Notes: a model not told the origin generated them from the sequence alone. A stretch of 9,304 bases of DNA from Gammaproteobacteria bacterium (GCA_021767985.1 JAASSH010000038.1:1-9304), one strand, 5' to 3'; positions 1 to 6,277 are shown, numbered from the stretch's first letter. Program-made: numbers and translations.

Positions 1-379
1 CCTGACGCGGGCGGCCCTGTGGGACGAAGTCAAGGACCGGCTCGATTCGCTCGGCAGCCTGCTGTCCGGCGGCCAGCAGCAGCGCCTGACCATTGCGCGC
101 GCGCTGTCGCAGGATCCGGACCTGCTGATGCTCGACGAGTTTTCGATCGCGGTCGACCCGGTAACGACGATGCGCATCGAGGACGTGCTGAAAGAATTGA
201 AACACGACATGACGATCATTCTCGTGACCAACCTGGTACAGCAGGCCCGCCGGCTGGCCGACCGCACCGCGTTTTTCCTCGAGGGCGAGTGCGTCGAAAT
301 CGGCGACACCGAGGATTTATTCACCGGCAAGGTGCAGGATTCCCGCACCACCGATTACATCGAGGGCCGATTCGGTTAA
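1..379 (+). CDS. pstB: PstB-like phosphate ABC transporter ATPase, C-terminal part (first of two; cut at window start)
   Basis: The reading frame is open from base 2 with no start codon in view, so the N-terminus, including Walker A and the Q-loop, lies outside the window. Visible motifs, in order, are an intact ABC signature (LLSGGQQQRL, bases 59-88), a Walker B with catalytic Asp-Glu but unusual surroundings (LLMLDEFSIAVDP, where PstB normally has LLMDEPTSALDP), and the H-loop region VTNLVQQARR. In E. coli PstB the H-loop reads VTHNMQQA, so the switch histidine is replaced by Asn (codon 230-232). The C-terminus DYIEGRFG is the typical PstB ending (DYI-GRYG). PstB energises phosphate import through PstC/PstA at the cytoplasmic face of the inner membrane. 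The next gene is a second PstB whose defects are complementary, so this copy probably works as half of a heterodimer. Family assignment is strong; function as a lone homodimer is doubtful. Confidence 0.9.
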   Translation, partial: LTRAALWDEVKDRLDSLGSLLSGGQQQRLTIARALSQDPDLLMLDEFSIAVDPVTTMRIEDVLKELKHDMTIILVTNLVQQARRLADRTAFFLEGECVEIGDTEDLFTGKVQDSRTTDYIEGRFG

Positions 380-383
380 GGGG
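378..383 (+). promoter_or_regulatory. Ribosome binding site of the second pstB
   Basis: AAGGGG overlaps the stop codon of the upstream pstB and lies 5 bases before the ATG at 389. This points to translational coupling and near-equal synthesis of the two ATPases. A second ATG follows directly at 392. Confidence 0.6.
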
Positions 384-388
384 TATAA

Positions 389-1207
389 ATGATGGAAATG
401 AGCACGGCGCCAAACCTGACCGAGACCGAAGTCGATCCCGGCATCGGTATGGCAATCAGCACCAGCGACCTGAACCTGTGGTACGGCGATTTCCAGGCGC
501 TGTACGACATCAACCTGAAAGTCAAGCAGGGCCTGGTGACCTCGATGATCGGCCCATCGGGTTGCGGTAAGTCTACTTTCTTACGCAGCGTAAACCGGAT
601 TAATGAACGCCTTGGCTACGTTAGTATCAATGGTTCCATAGACGTATTTGGTAACAATATTTACGATCCCCAGGTGGAGCTGGTACAAGTCAGGAAACAG
701 GTCGGTATGGTGTTTCAACGACCCAACCCGCTGCCGACGTCGATTCGCGAGAATATCCTGTTTGGCCACAAGCTACATAATCGCGATAAAAAATACAGCC
801 GCGATGACGAGGACGAAATTGTCGAGGAGTCATTACAACAGGTTCTGCTGTGGGACAAGGTCAAGGATCACCTGAAGCGCAAGGCAACCGAATTATCGCT
901 GGAAGAACAGCAAAAATTATGCATCGCACGTTTGCTTCCGGTTAAGCCGAGGATTCTGCTCATGGATGAACCCTGTTCGGCGCTCGATCCGAAAGGCACC
1001 GCCGCGGTCGAGGAACTGATCTGGGAACTGCGCGGCAAGTACTCGATCCTGATAGTCACCCACAACATGGCGCAGGCGCGCCGCGCCAGCGAAGAATGCA
1101 TCTTCATGCTAATGGGTAAAGTCGTCGAACACACCGATACCGCCGAGATGTTCGTTACCCCGCAGCATCAGGAAACGGCCGATTACATCGAAGGACGCTA
1201 CGGCTGA
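389..1207 (+). CDS. pstB: PstB-like phosphate ABC transporter ATPase, second copy with degenerate signature motif
   Basis: This is a 272-residue protein, slightly longer than E. coli PstB because of an N-terminal extension of about 20 residues. Intact motifs are Walker A GPSGCGKST (55-63), Q-loop MVFQRPNPLP (Gln110), Walker B LLMDEP (190-195, Asp193 and Glu194), D-loop SALD (197-200), H-loop VTHNM (His225) and the PstB-type C-terminus DYIEGRYG. The signature is abnormal: LSGGQQQRL is replaced by LSLEEQQKL (169-177), with both glycines lost and two acidic residues gained. The linker before it (KKYSRDDEDEIVEE, 134-147) is unusually charged. The gene starts 10 bases after the upstream pstB stop and is probably cotranscribed and paired with it. 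The expected partners PstS, PstC and PstA would lie upstream of the window. No phoU follows, although phoU often closes pst operons. Bases of roughly 565-960 look less GC-rich than either end of the gene. Confidence 0.92.
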   Translation: MMEMSTAPNLTETEVDPGIGMAISTSDLNLWYGDFQALYDINLKVKQGLVTSMIGPSGCGKSTFLRSVNRINERLGYVSINGSIDVFGNNIYDPQVELVQVRKQVGMVFQRPNPLPTSIRENILFGHKLHNRDKKYSRDDEDEIVEESLQQVLLWDKVKDHLKRKATELSLEEQQKLCIARLLPVKPRILLMDEPCSALDPKGTAAVEELIWELRGKYSILIVTHNMAQARRASEECIFMLMGKVVEHTDTAEMFVTPQHQETADYIEGRYG

Positions 1208-1263
1208 ACCCCCTGCCACAACTCCATAAATTCGTTACGTAAATAGTTCGCAGCATTTCTTTA

Positions 1264-1292
1264 TTTGCATATCGGTCATTCCGGCATAAAAT
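1264..1292 (+). promoter_or_regulatory. Possible sigma70-type promoter for the 2PGK-like gene
   Basis: TTTGCA (1264-1269, 4 of 6 matches to the -35 consensus) and TAAAAT (1287-1292, 5 of 6 to the -10) are separated by 17 bases, in an AT-rich stretch of the 127-base gap after pstB2. I saw no terminator between pstB2 and this point, so read-through from the pst operon is also possible. No convincing Pho box was seen. Confidence 0.4.
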
Positions 1293-1334
1293 AGTAGGGT
1301 TATTATTCACTTAGCCCTGCCGTACGGGAGTCAC

Positions 1335-2549
1335 TTGGCTAAAACACTGGTAGAAGATCTCGAGGAAACCCGGATTCCGTTTCTGAGAGGCATCCTGATT
1401 CGCAGCCTGCAGGACGCGGGCCTCGAATTCGACGAAGCTTCCCAAATTGCCTCTGAAATTCGTAACGAACTCGCCGACACCGACCTGATTTCCACCGTCG
1501 ACCTGAACCAAATGGTGTACGAGCGATTGAAGTTGCTCAAAAAGGAGAATGTCGTCTATCGTTACGAGAATCGTAATATCCCGTTGACGGTCGAGGTCGA
1601 GCAACAGTGCGGACGCATTAGTCCATTTTCACGACTCAAATTTCGAAATAGCCTGGAAACCATTGGACTCAAATCCCGGGAATCGGACGACGTCGTGCAT
1701 ATGCTGCAGGAACACCTGGCTAACAAGTCTATTAAAACCATTAAATCCAGAAACCTGGCGATGCTGATATACAGGTACCTGCGCCAATCCAGCAAACTTG
1801 GACCAGCGGTCGCCCATCGCTGGCTGGTCTGGCACGATTTTATCAATAGTGGCCGTGAGTTAATTTTTCTGATTGGGGGTACCGCCGGTTGCGGCAAGAG
1901 CTCCACGGCGAACATGCTCGCCAACCGACTGGAAATAGTACGCACGCAGTCCACGGACATGCTGCGTGAAGTCATGCGCACGATGATCCCTGAACAGCTG
2001 ATGCCGGTGTTACACCAGTCATCCTTTACCGCCTGGAAGGGTTTGCCCGGCCGGAAGAAGAACAAAGGCGAGGTACCCGAAGCACTACTGGTGCAGGGTT
2101 ATCGCAGCCAGGCCGATTTACTCTCGCTTGCGATCGAAGCCGTCGTAGACCGTGCGACGCGCGAACACGTGTCACTGGTACTGGAGGGGGTACATATTCA
2201 TCCCGCCTTCATGGAAAAGCTCCAGGCCGAAACCGATGCCGTGGTGATACCGGTTATGCTGGGCTTGTTAAAACGCAAGCACCTGCAACAAAGAATTAAA
2301 GACCGCAGCACCAATGTTCCGGACCGGGGCGCAGAGCATTACCTGCAATATTTTGACGAAATCTGGCGCCTGCAAACTTACCTGCTATCGGAGGCCGACC
2401 GGGCTAATATCCACATTGCAGTCAACGAAAACCGGGACAAGATTTTCTCGGAAATCATGCGCTTTACCATTGCGACCCTGGCTAAAAACTTTGACAGCAC
2501 GCCGGAAAAAGTTTTCGGTGCGAAAGCTTTTGTCGATGTCAAAGAGTAA
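1335..2549 (+). CDS. 2-phosphoglycerate-kinase-like P-loop kinase with two ATP-cone-like repeats
   Basis: This is a 404-residue protein. I chose the TTG start at 1335 because GGGAG (1326-1330) lies 4 bases upstream and no ATG is available in frame before the first conserved segment. Residues about 14-68 and 95-150 are similar helical repeats, each opening with a PF-R...RSL/NSL...GL pattern. They resemble the ATP-cone regulatory domain found at the N-terminus of archaeal 2-phosphoglycerate kinase. The kinase core follows: Walker A GGTAGCGKSS (181-190), STDMLREVMR (206-215) and LEGVHIHP (283-290). These match the 2PGK family, which also includes the plant LPA1-type proteins linked to phytic-acid accumulation. 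A charged loop (KGLPGRKKNKGE, 235-246) sits where substrate contacts would be expected. The archaeal enzyme phosphorylates 2-phosphoglycerate; the bacterial substrate is unknown to me. The gene follows pst and converges with a histidine phosphatase. Family assignment is fairly sure, substrate is not. Confidence 0.75.
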   Translation: MAKTLVEDLEETRIPFLRGILIRSLQDAGLEFDEASQIASEIRNELADTDLISTVDLNQMVYERLKLLKKENVVYRYENRNIPLTVEVEQQCGRISPFSRLKFRNSLETIGLKSRESDDVVHMLQEHLANKSIKTIKSRNLAMLIYRYLRQSSKLGPAVAHRWLVWHDFINSGRELIFLIGGTAGCGKSSTANMLANRLEIVRTQSTDMLREVMRTMIPEQLMPVLHQSSFTAWKGLPGRKKNKGEVPEALLVQGYRSQADLLSLAIEAVVDRATREHVSLVLEGVHIHPAFMEKLQAETDAVVIPVMLGLLKRKHLQQRIKDRSTNVPDRGAEHYLQYFDEIWRLQTYLLSEADRANIHIAVNENRDKIFSEIMRFTIATLAKNFDSTPEKVFGAKAFVDVKE

Positions 2550-2598
2550 CGGAAAATAGTCGGCTCTTATTCTCTGGCGTCACTCTATCGTTGTACTA

Positions 2599-3246
2599 TC
2601 AGGGATTTCGACCCGCCCTCTCGAAGGGTATTTTGATAGCCCCGTCACGCACAAATCCAGACGCTTTGCCGAGTTCGTCGTAGCGCACGCAGTTTTTCCC
2701 CTCGAACTGAAAATCACCGATATAGCGGAATGGTATTGCGTGTTTCAGGCTGGCGGCATAATTGAGATCAAGAAAATGGCTGACAATGCCTCTGATAACG
2801 CCGGCATGCGACACGATCAATACCGTACGCTCAGGATGCTCTAGCACAAGTGACGAAATAAACCGGACGCTGCGTTGCTGCATCTGTCTAAAGCTCTCAC
2901 CGTCGGGATAAACAAGATCCGGGGATTCCTTATGTTGCGGATAGTGTTCATAAACCCAGGACTTTTTCCTGGTTTGCAGCTTCCCGTAGTTGATTTCTTT
3001 CAGTTCCGGGACAGCGATGACGTCAGCCATTCCGAATAACTCGGCATAAGTCATCGCGGTCAGTCGCGCACGCTCCAGATCACTCGAATAAATTGCATCG
3101 AGGCCAACACTATTTGCCTGCAGGCGATTACCAATAAACTCGACATCTGCCTTCCAACCAGGCCTGGGTGGCGAATCGCACCAGCCCAGGATACGCCCTG
3201 CTGCGTTCGATTGAGTCTGGTAATGCCTGCTAAGAATAACGCGCAT
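2599..3246 (-). CDS. Histidine phosphatase (phosphoglycerate mutase-like) with modified RHG motif
   Basis: This is a 215-residue branch-1 histidine phosphatase from the preferred ATG at 3246. The frame is open back to a possible start at 3354, but the catalytic motif normally lies within the first ten or so residues, and the extra 36 residues look non-conserved. Catalytic residues are recognisable: Arg7-His8 (LSRHYQT), Arg59 in SSDLERARLTA, Glu84 in LKEINYG, and His147 in IVSHAGVIRG. The usual RHGET reads RHYQT, with Gly9 replaced by Tyr and the Glu by Gln, while the nucleophilic His is kept. Relatives include cofactor-dependent phosphoglycerate mutases, CobC/alpha-ribazole phosphatase and broad-specificity sugar-phosphate phosphatases. 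The substrate cannot be told from sequence. It converges with the 2PGK-like gene (49-base gap) and diverges from the DUF47-PiT pair. There is no strong Shine-Dalgarno before 3246, so the start is moderately uncertain. Confidence 0.8.
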   Translation of the reverse strand: MRVILSRHYQTQSNAAGRILGWCDSPPRPGWKADVEFIGNRLQANSVGLDAIYSSDLERARLTAMTYAELFGMADVIAVPELKEINYGKLQTRKKSWVYEHYPQHKESPDLVYPDGESFRQMQQRSVRFISSLVLEHPERTVLIVSHAGVIRGIVSHFLDLNYAASLKHAIPFRYIGDFQFEGKNCVRYDELGKASGFVRDGAIKIPFERAGRNP

Positions 3247-3327
3247 CCGTGCAGCATAGACACTTATAACCCTGTTGCAAAGCCCCATTATCGGATCGCC
3301 ACCGAGACCAATCACCAGTGAAGCTTC

Positions 3328-3359
3328 GCGGTTACCACTATTAGCGGTTACCACTATTA
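3328..3359. repeat. Perfect 16-bp tandem duplication
   Basis: GCGGTTACCACTATTA occurs twice, head to tail and without mismatch (3328-3343 and 3344-3359), in the divergent intergenic region between the histidine phosphatase and the DUF47 gene. It would fall within codons only if the longest upstream start of the phosphatase frame were used. Confidence 0.9.
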
Positions 3360-3412
3360 ATTGAAGCTGTGTTGATACGCCCTCGTCATCTCATCAGCTT
3401 GACCCACATCAA

Positions 3413-3441
3413 TTTTCCCCATAGCGAAATCGGGATATACT
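3413..3441 (+). promoter_or_regulatory. Possible promoter for the DUF47-PiT unit
   Basis: TATACT (3436-3441) is a good -10 match, preceded at 17 bases by a poor -35 (TTTTCC, 3413-3418). A better -35-like TTGACC (3399-3404) lies too far upstream to pair with it. A weak -35 would be consistent with an activator, but no Pho box could be recognised. The whole gap from 3247 to 3502 otherwise holds only the 16-bp tandem repeat. Confidence 0.35.
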
Positions 3442-3502
3442 CGAAATATTCGTCACGCAGTGGCATGATCACCGTTTCATATTCCATAGACTGGAGGTTC
3501 GC

Positions 3503-4183
3503 ATGCGAACTACAAACCCAATTGCTTCTCTGCTCGGAAAGTCACCGTTCAAACCGATGCAGGCACACATGCGGATTGTTAACGAGTGTGTAGCGCATGT
3601 GCCCGCTCTTTTCGAAGCGCTTATCGCGGGAGATCAAGCCGAGGTCGTCAAACTGAAAGACCTCATCTTTGTCAAGGAACAGGAGGCAGACGACCTCGAG
3701 CATGAACTGCGTGCCTCATTGCCAAAAAGCCTGTTTCTGCCAGTGGATCGACGCGACCTGCTCGAGTTACTGGAAACGCAGGATTACATCGCTGACACCG
3801 CTCAGGATATTGCCGGCCTGATGATCGAGCGTGATATGACGGTGCCGGAGGGTATGGCGGAGCCGCTGCGGGAACTGGTGCAGCGATGCGTTGATGCCTG
3901 CAACCATGCATCAAAAATAATCGAAGAGATGGATGAGTTGATCGAGGCGGGTTTCAGCGGACGTGAAGCCACCAGGGTCTATGAAATGGCGGATCAGCTC
4001 AACCTGATAGAGGACGAGACCGACGAGATGGGTGTAAAGCTGACACAGGCCCTCTTCGCAAAAGAGGACGAAATGAAGCCAGTGTCGGTGATGTTCTGGT
4101 ATCAGATGATCCAGTGGATCGGAGATATGGCGGATTATGCCGAAAAGGTAGGTAACCGCATGCGCCTGCTGATAGCTCGCTAG
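3503..4183 (+). CDS. DUF47 / PhoU-like phosphate transport regulator (TIGR00153 type)
   Basis: This is a 226-residue, entirely helical protein without membrane segments, the usual size for the DUF47 family. A strong Shine-Dalgarno GGAGG (3493-3497) lies 5 bases before the ATG. The N-terminus MRTTNPIASLLGKSPFKPM is typical of the family. It is followed by PhoU-like acidic helices (for example KEQEADDLEHELRASLPKS, 53-71, and an IEEMDEL segment) and the C-terminal part WYQMIQWIGDMADYAEKVGN, which ends close to the C-terminus. Members are commonly encoded directly before PiT permeases, as here, and are thought to regulate or assist PiT, by analogy with PhoU acting on Pst. PhoU-family proteins bind metal clusters through acidic E/D-rich helical motifs; the equivalents here are plausible but not proven. 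The gene lies 120 bases upstream of the PiT gene on the same strand and is presumably cotranscribed. Confidence 0.9.
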   Translation: MRTTNPIASLLGKSPFKPMQAHMRIVNECVAHVPALFEALIAGDQAEVVKLKDLIFVKEQEADDLEHELRASLPKSLFLPVDRRDLLELLETQDYIADTAQDIAGLMIERDMTVPEGMAEPLRELVQRCVDACNHASKIIEEMDELIEAGFSGREATRVYEMADQLNLIEDETDEMGVKLTQALFAKEDEMKPVSVMFWYQMIQWIGDMADYAEKVGNRMRLLIAR

Positions 4184-4190
4184 CGCAGGC
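4164..4190 (+). other. Inverted repeat spanning the DUF47 stop codon
   Basis: GCCTGC (4164-4169) pairs with GCAGGC (4185-4190), and an inner TAG/CTA pair can extend the stem around a CTCG loop. The stop codon TAG (4181-4183) lies inside. No T-run follows, so this is not a terminator; it may affect mRNA stability or be incidental. Confidence 0.3.
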
Positions 4191-4197
4191 TGAAAGG

Positions 4198-4232
4198 CCA
4201 GGCACAGACCTGAGATTTAAATTGCCTGGTTT
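4198..4232 (+). terminator. Possible weak terminator or mRNA hairpin between DUF47 and PiT genes
   Basis: CCAGGCA (4198-4204) and TGCCTGG (4223-4229) form a perfect 7-base stem with an 18-base AT-rich loop, followed by only TTT. The long loop and short T-run make it a poor terminator, but it could set the ratio of regulator to permease or protect the upstream message. Confidence 0.35.
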
Positions 4233-4293
4233 ATGCAGATTCGATCAGGTTTTGATACAACCAGAATCGTAATTCAACAAATCAAGAAGAATT

Positions 4294-4299
4294 AGGAGG
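4294..4299 (+). promoter_or_regulatory. Strong ribosome binding site of the PiT gene
   Basis: AGGAGG, a full match to the anti-Shine-Dalgarno core, stands 4 bases before the ATG at 4304 and fixes this start. It suggests efficient translation of the permease. Confidence 0.7.
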
Positions 4300-4303
4300 G
4301 CAT

Positions 4304-5569
4304 ATGGAGATTATCACCGAGTGGGGCACGGTTTTTATCGTGCTCGGTGTAATTTTCGGGGCTTATATGGCCTGGGGTATTGGCGCCAACGACGTGGCCA
4401 ATGCCATGGGTACACCCGTTGGTTCCGGGGCCATCACCGTCAAGCAGGCGATTATCATCGCCGCTATCTTCGAGTTCGCCGGTGCATTCATCGCCGGCGG
4501 GCAGGTAACCAAGACCATCCGCAAGGGCATCATCGACCCCAGTACCATTACCGGGAATCCGGAGTTCCTTGTCTACGGGATGCTGGCGGCACTGCTGGCG
4601 GCCGCGATCTGGCTCATGGTTGCATCCACCCGTGGCTGGCCGGTTTCCACGACCCATACCATCATCGGTGCCATCGTCGGCTTCGCAATGGTCGGCATTG
4701 GAATGGATGCGGTCAACTGGGGCAAGATCGGAAATATCGTTGCCAGCTGGCTGGTTTCTCCCCTCGTCGGCGGTACTATTGCCCTGCTGCTGATGATCAG
4801 CATCCGCAAGCTGATCCTGGACACGGAGGAACCCTTCGAAAAAGCCAAGCTCTGGGGCCCGGTCTACGTGTTCCTGGTCGGCTGGATAGTCGGCCTGGTC
4901 ACGCTGTTCAAGGGCCTCAAACACCTCAAGCTGGAACTCACCGGCTTGCAGAGCGTGGTTGCGGCGACCGTTATCGGTCTTGTTCTCGCCTTCATAGGCA
5001 AGCTGCTGATCAGTAGAGTCAAAGTCGACAAGGAGGCGGAAAAGGAATACCACTACGCCAGCGTGGAAAAGGTGTTCGTGCCGCTGATGATCTTCACCGC
5101 GGCCGCGATGGCCTTCGCGCACGGATCAAACGACGTGGCTAACGCCATCGGTCCGCTGGCGGCGGTGGTTTCCATCGTTCAGAGTGGCGGCGAAGTCGTG
5201 CAGAAGGCCGGCTTGCCGCTGTGGATCCTCGCTCTTGGTGGTGTCGGTATCGTAGTTGGCCTGGCCACGATGGGTTATAAGGTCATGGAGACCATTGGCA
5301 CCAAGATCACGGAATTGACGCCGACGCGGGGCTATTGCGCGACGCTGGCTGCTGCCACGACCGTCGTGCTTGCATCGAAGACCGGCCTGCCGGTATCGAC
5401 CACCCAGATAGCGGTAGGCGCCGTCATGGGTGTGGGCCTCGCGCGCGGTGTCGGCGCCATCGATCTGCGTGTCGTTGGAGGTATTATCCTGTCCTGGTTC
5501 GTCACCTTGCCCGCGGGCGGTATTCTGGCTGCGCTGATCTTTTTCCTGCTCAAGGGGATGTTTGGCTAA
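4304..5569 (+). CDS. Inorganic phosphate transporter, PiT family
   Basis: This is a 421-residue inner-membrane permease of the PiT/SLC20 family, which imports phosphate, often as a metal-phosphate complex, coupled to H+ or Na+. The internal duplication of the family is clear. The first half carries GIGANDVANAMGTPVG (25-40) and PVSTTHTIIGAIVG (from 113). The second half carries AFAHGSNDVANAIGPLAAV (from 270) and PVSTTQIAVGAVMG (from 363). Both signature Asn-Asp pairs are intact. Hydrophobic segments run through the protein, with one central hydrophilic loop around residues 230-260 (SRVKVDKEAEKEYHYASVEK). The length fits DUF47-associated bacterial PiT proteins. It is preceded by the DUF47 gene and followed 23 bases after its stop by a strong terminator, so the two genes form a closed transcription unit. 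I cannot tell Na+ from H+ coupling from sequence. Confidence 0.93.
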   Translation: MEIITEWGTVFIVLGVIFGAYMAWGIGANDVANAMGTPVGSGAITVKQAIIIAAIFEFAGAFIAGGQVTKTIRKGIIDPSTITGNPEFLVYGMLAALLAAAIWLMVASTRGWPVSTTHTIIGAIVGFAMVGIGMDAVNWGKIGNIVASWLVSPLVGGTIALLLMISIRKLILDTEEPFEKAKLWGPVYVFLVGWIVGLVTLFKGLKHLKLELTGLQSVVAATVIGLVLAFIGKLLISRVKVDKEAEKEYHYASVEKVFVPLMIFTAAAMAFAHGSNDVANAIGPLAAVVSIVQSGGEVVQKAGLPLWILALGGVGIVVGLATMGYKVMETIGTKITELTPTRGYCATLAAATTVVLASKTGLPVSTTQIAVGAVMGVGLARGVGAIDLRVVGGIILSWFVTLPAGGILAALIFFLLKGMFG

Positions 5570-5592
5570 AGCGCTCCCAAATGCTTAGAATG

Positions 5593-5617
5593 AGCCCCCG
5601 GCTCAAGGGGGCTTTTT
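5593..5617 (+). terminator. Rho-independent terminator of the DUF47-PiT unit
   Basis: AGCCCCC (5593-5599) and GGGGGCT (5607-5613) form a GC-rich 7-base stem with a 7-base loop, followed by TTTTT up to 5617. This is the clearest terminator in the window. It ends only 15 bases before the first ATG of the next gene. Confidence 0.85.
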
Positions 5618-5632
5618 ATTGCGCTGCGCGTT

Positions 5633-6277
5633 ATGAATTCGATGCCTGATCAAGACTTTGATGCCTTCCAGCTAAAAACCAGGCCGATCGCGGATCTGCA
5701 GACGATGAAAGGCGTTAAATTTCCGGCCGATATCACCTTTCGCCAACTGTTGATAACCGGCCCGCCAGGTGCTGGAAAGAGTACTCTGGTGCACAAACTG
5801 AAAGGCTGGCCCGACGAAGGCTATATCGATCTATCGCTGAACAAATGGTGGACGGTAAAGGCCCTCAACCTGCGTCCCCGCGAGATCCATCTCGGCTTTC
5901 CGTGTCAGGGGTACAAGGACGCGCTGGCGGTATTCGACAAGGAATGGATCGAGTCGCTGACACCGCCGGAACTGGATCTGGACAGAATCAAGATACCGCC
6001 GCCGAAACGCTATTTCTTTTCCGTCAATTGGCGCAAACGCTATGCTTTCGAGTTCCTGATACCGAAGGCGGAAGTGCTGTTAGCGCAGCGGCGCCGGCGT
6101 AAGAAGGAATACGGAATGCATCATGTCGACGAGGGTGTGACCCTGAAACGAGTCGAAAATCAGATCATCATCTACCAGATGGCCGCCCTTCATTTATGCC
6201 GCAGCGGCCTGATTGTCTATATCCGCGAGGGAACAGACGGTGTACCCTTGGAAATCATTGAATCCGAGAGCGGTTAA
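5633..6277 (+). CDS. Uncharacterised P-loop kinase-like protein
   Basis: This is a 214-residue soluble protein that I do not recognise as a named family. It has a clear Walker A, ITGPPGAGKSTLVHKL (41-56), followed by GYIDLSLNKWW (63-73), which sits where small P-loop kinases bind substrate or base. Near the C-terminus is a very basic stretch, QRRRRKKEYG (152-161), resembling a lid or anion-binding region, and then an amphipathic helix and a final strand (GLIVYIREG). This arrangement suits a small-molecule or nucleotide kinase rather than an ABC or AAA protein. ATGs at 5633 and 5642 are both possible; neither has a good Shine-Dalgarno, and the PiT terminator ends 15 bases upstream. Expression must therefore come from read-through, a promoter inside the preceding gene end, or a near-leaderless message. 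The following phosphatase begins one base after its stop, so the two are almost certainly coupled, perhaps as an opposing kinase/phosphatase pair. Confidence 0.6.
   Translation: MNSMPDQDFDAFQLKTRPIADLQTMKGVKFPADITFRQLLITGPPGAGKSTLVHKLKGWPDEGYIDLSLNKWWTVKALNLRPREIHLGFPCQGYKDALAVFDKEWIESLTPPELDLDRIKIPPPKRYFFSVNWRKRYAFEFLIPKAEVLLAQRRRRKKEYGMHHVDEGVTLKRVENQIIIYQMAALHLCRSGLIVYIREGTDGVPLEIIESESG

Noticed and set aside
1226..1300. Possible Pho box or palindromic operator (TTACGTAA at 1235-1242; GGTCAT near 1274) before the 2PGK-like gene
   Set aside because: No second CTGTCAT-like half-site occurs at the 11-base spacing expected for PhoB, and an 8-base palindrome alone is easily found by chance.
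3247..3354. N-terminal extension of the histidine phosphatase to 3354
   Set aside because: The 36 extra residues show no family similarity, pass through the tandem repeat, and would move the RHx motif far from the N-terminus.
3383..3405. Possible Pho box (TCGTCAT ... CTTGAC) upstream of the DUF47 gene
   Set aside because: Only one half-site is passable; at the correct spacing the second matches about two of seven bases.
4292..5122. Long open frame on the minus strand opposite the PiT gene
   Set aside because: The translation is rich in Asp, His, Gly and Gln with no domain or hydrophobic core. It is the antisense shadow of a clear PiT gene.
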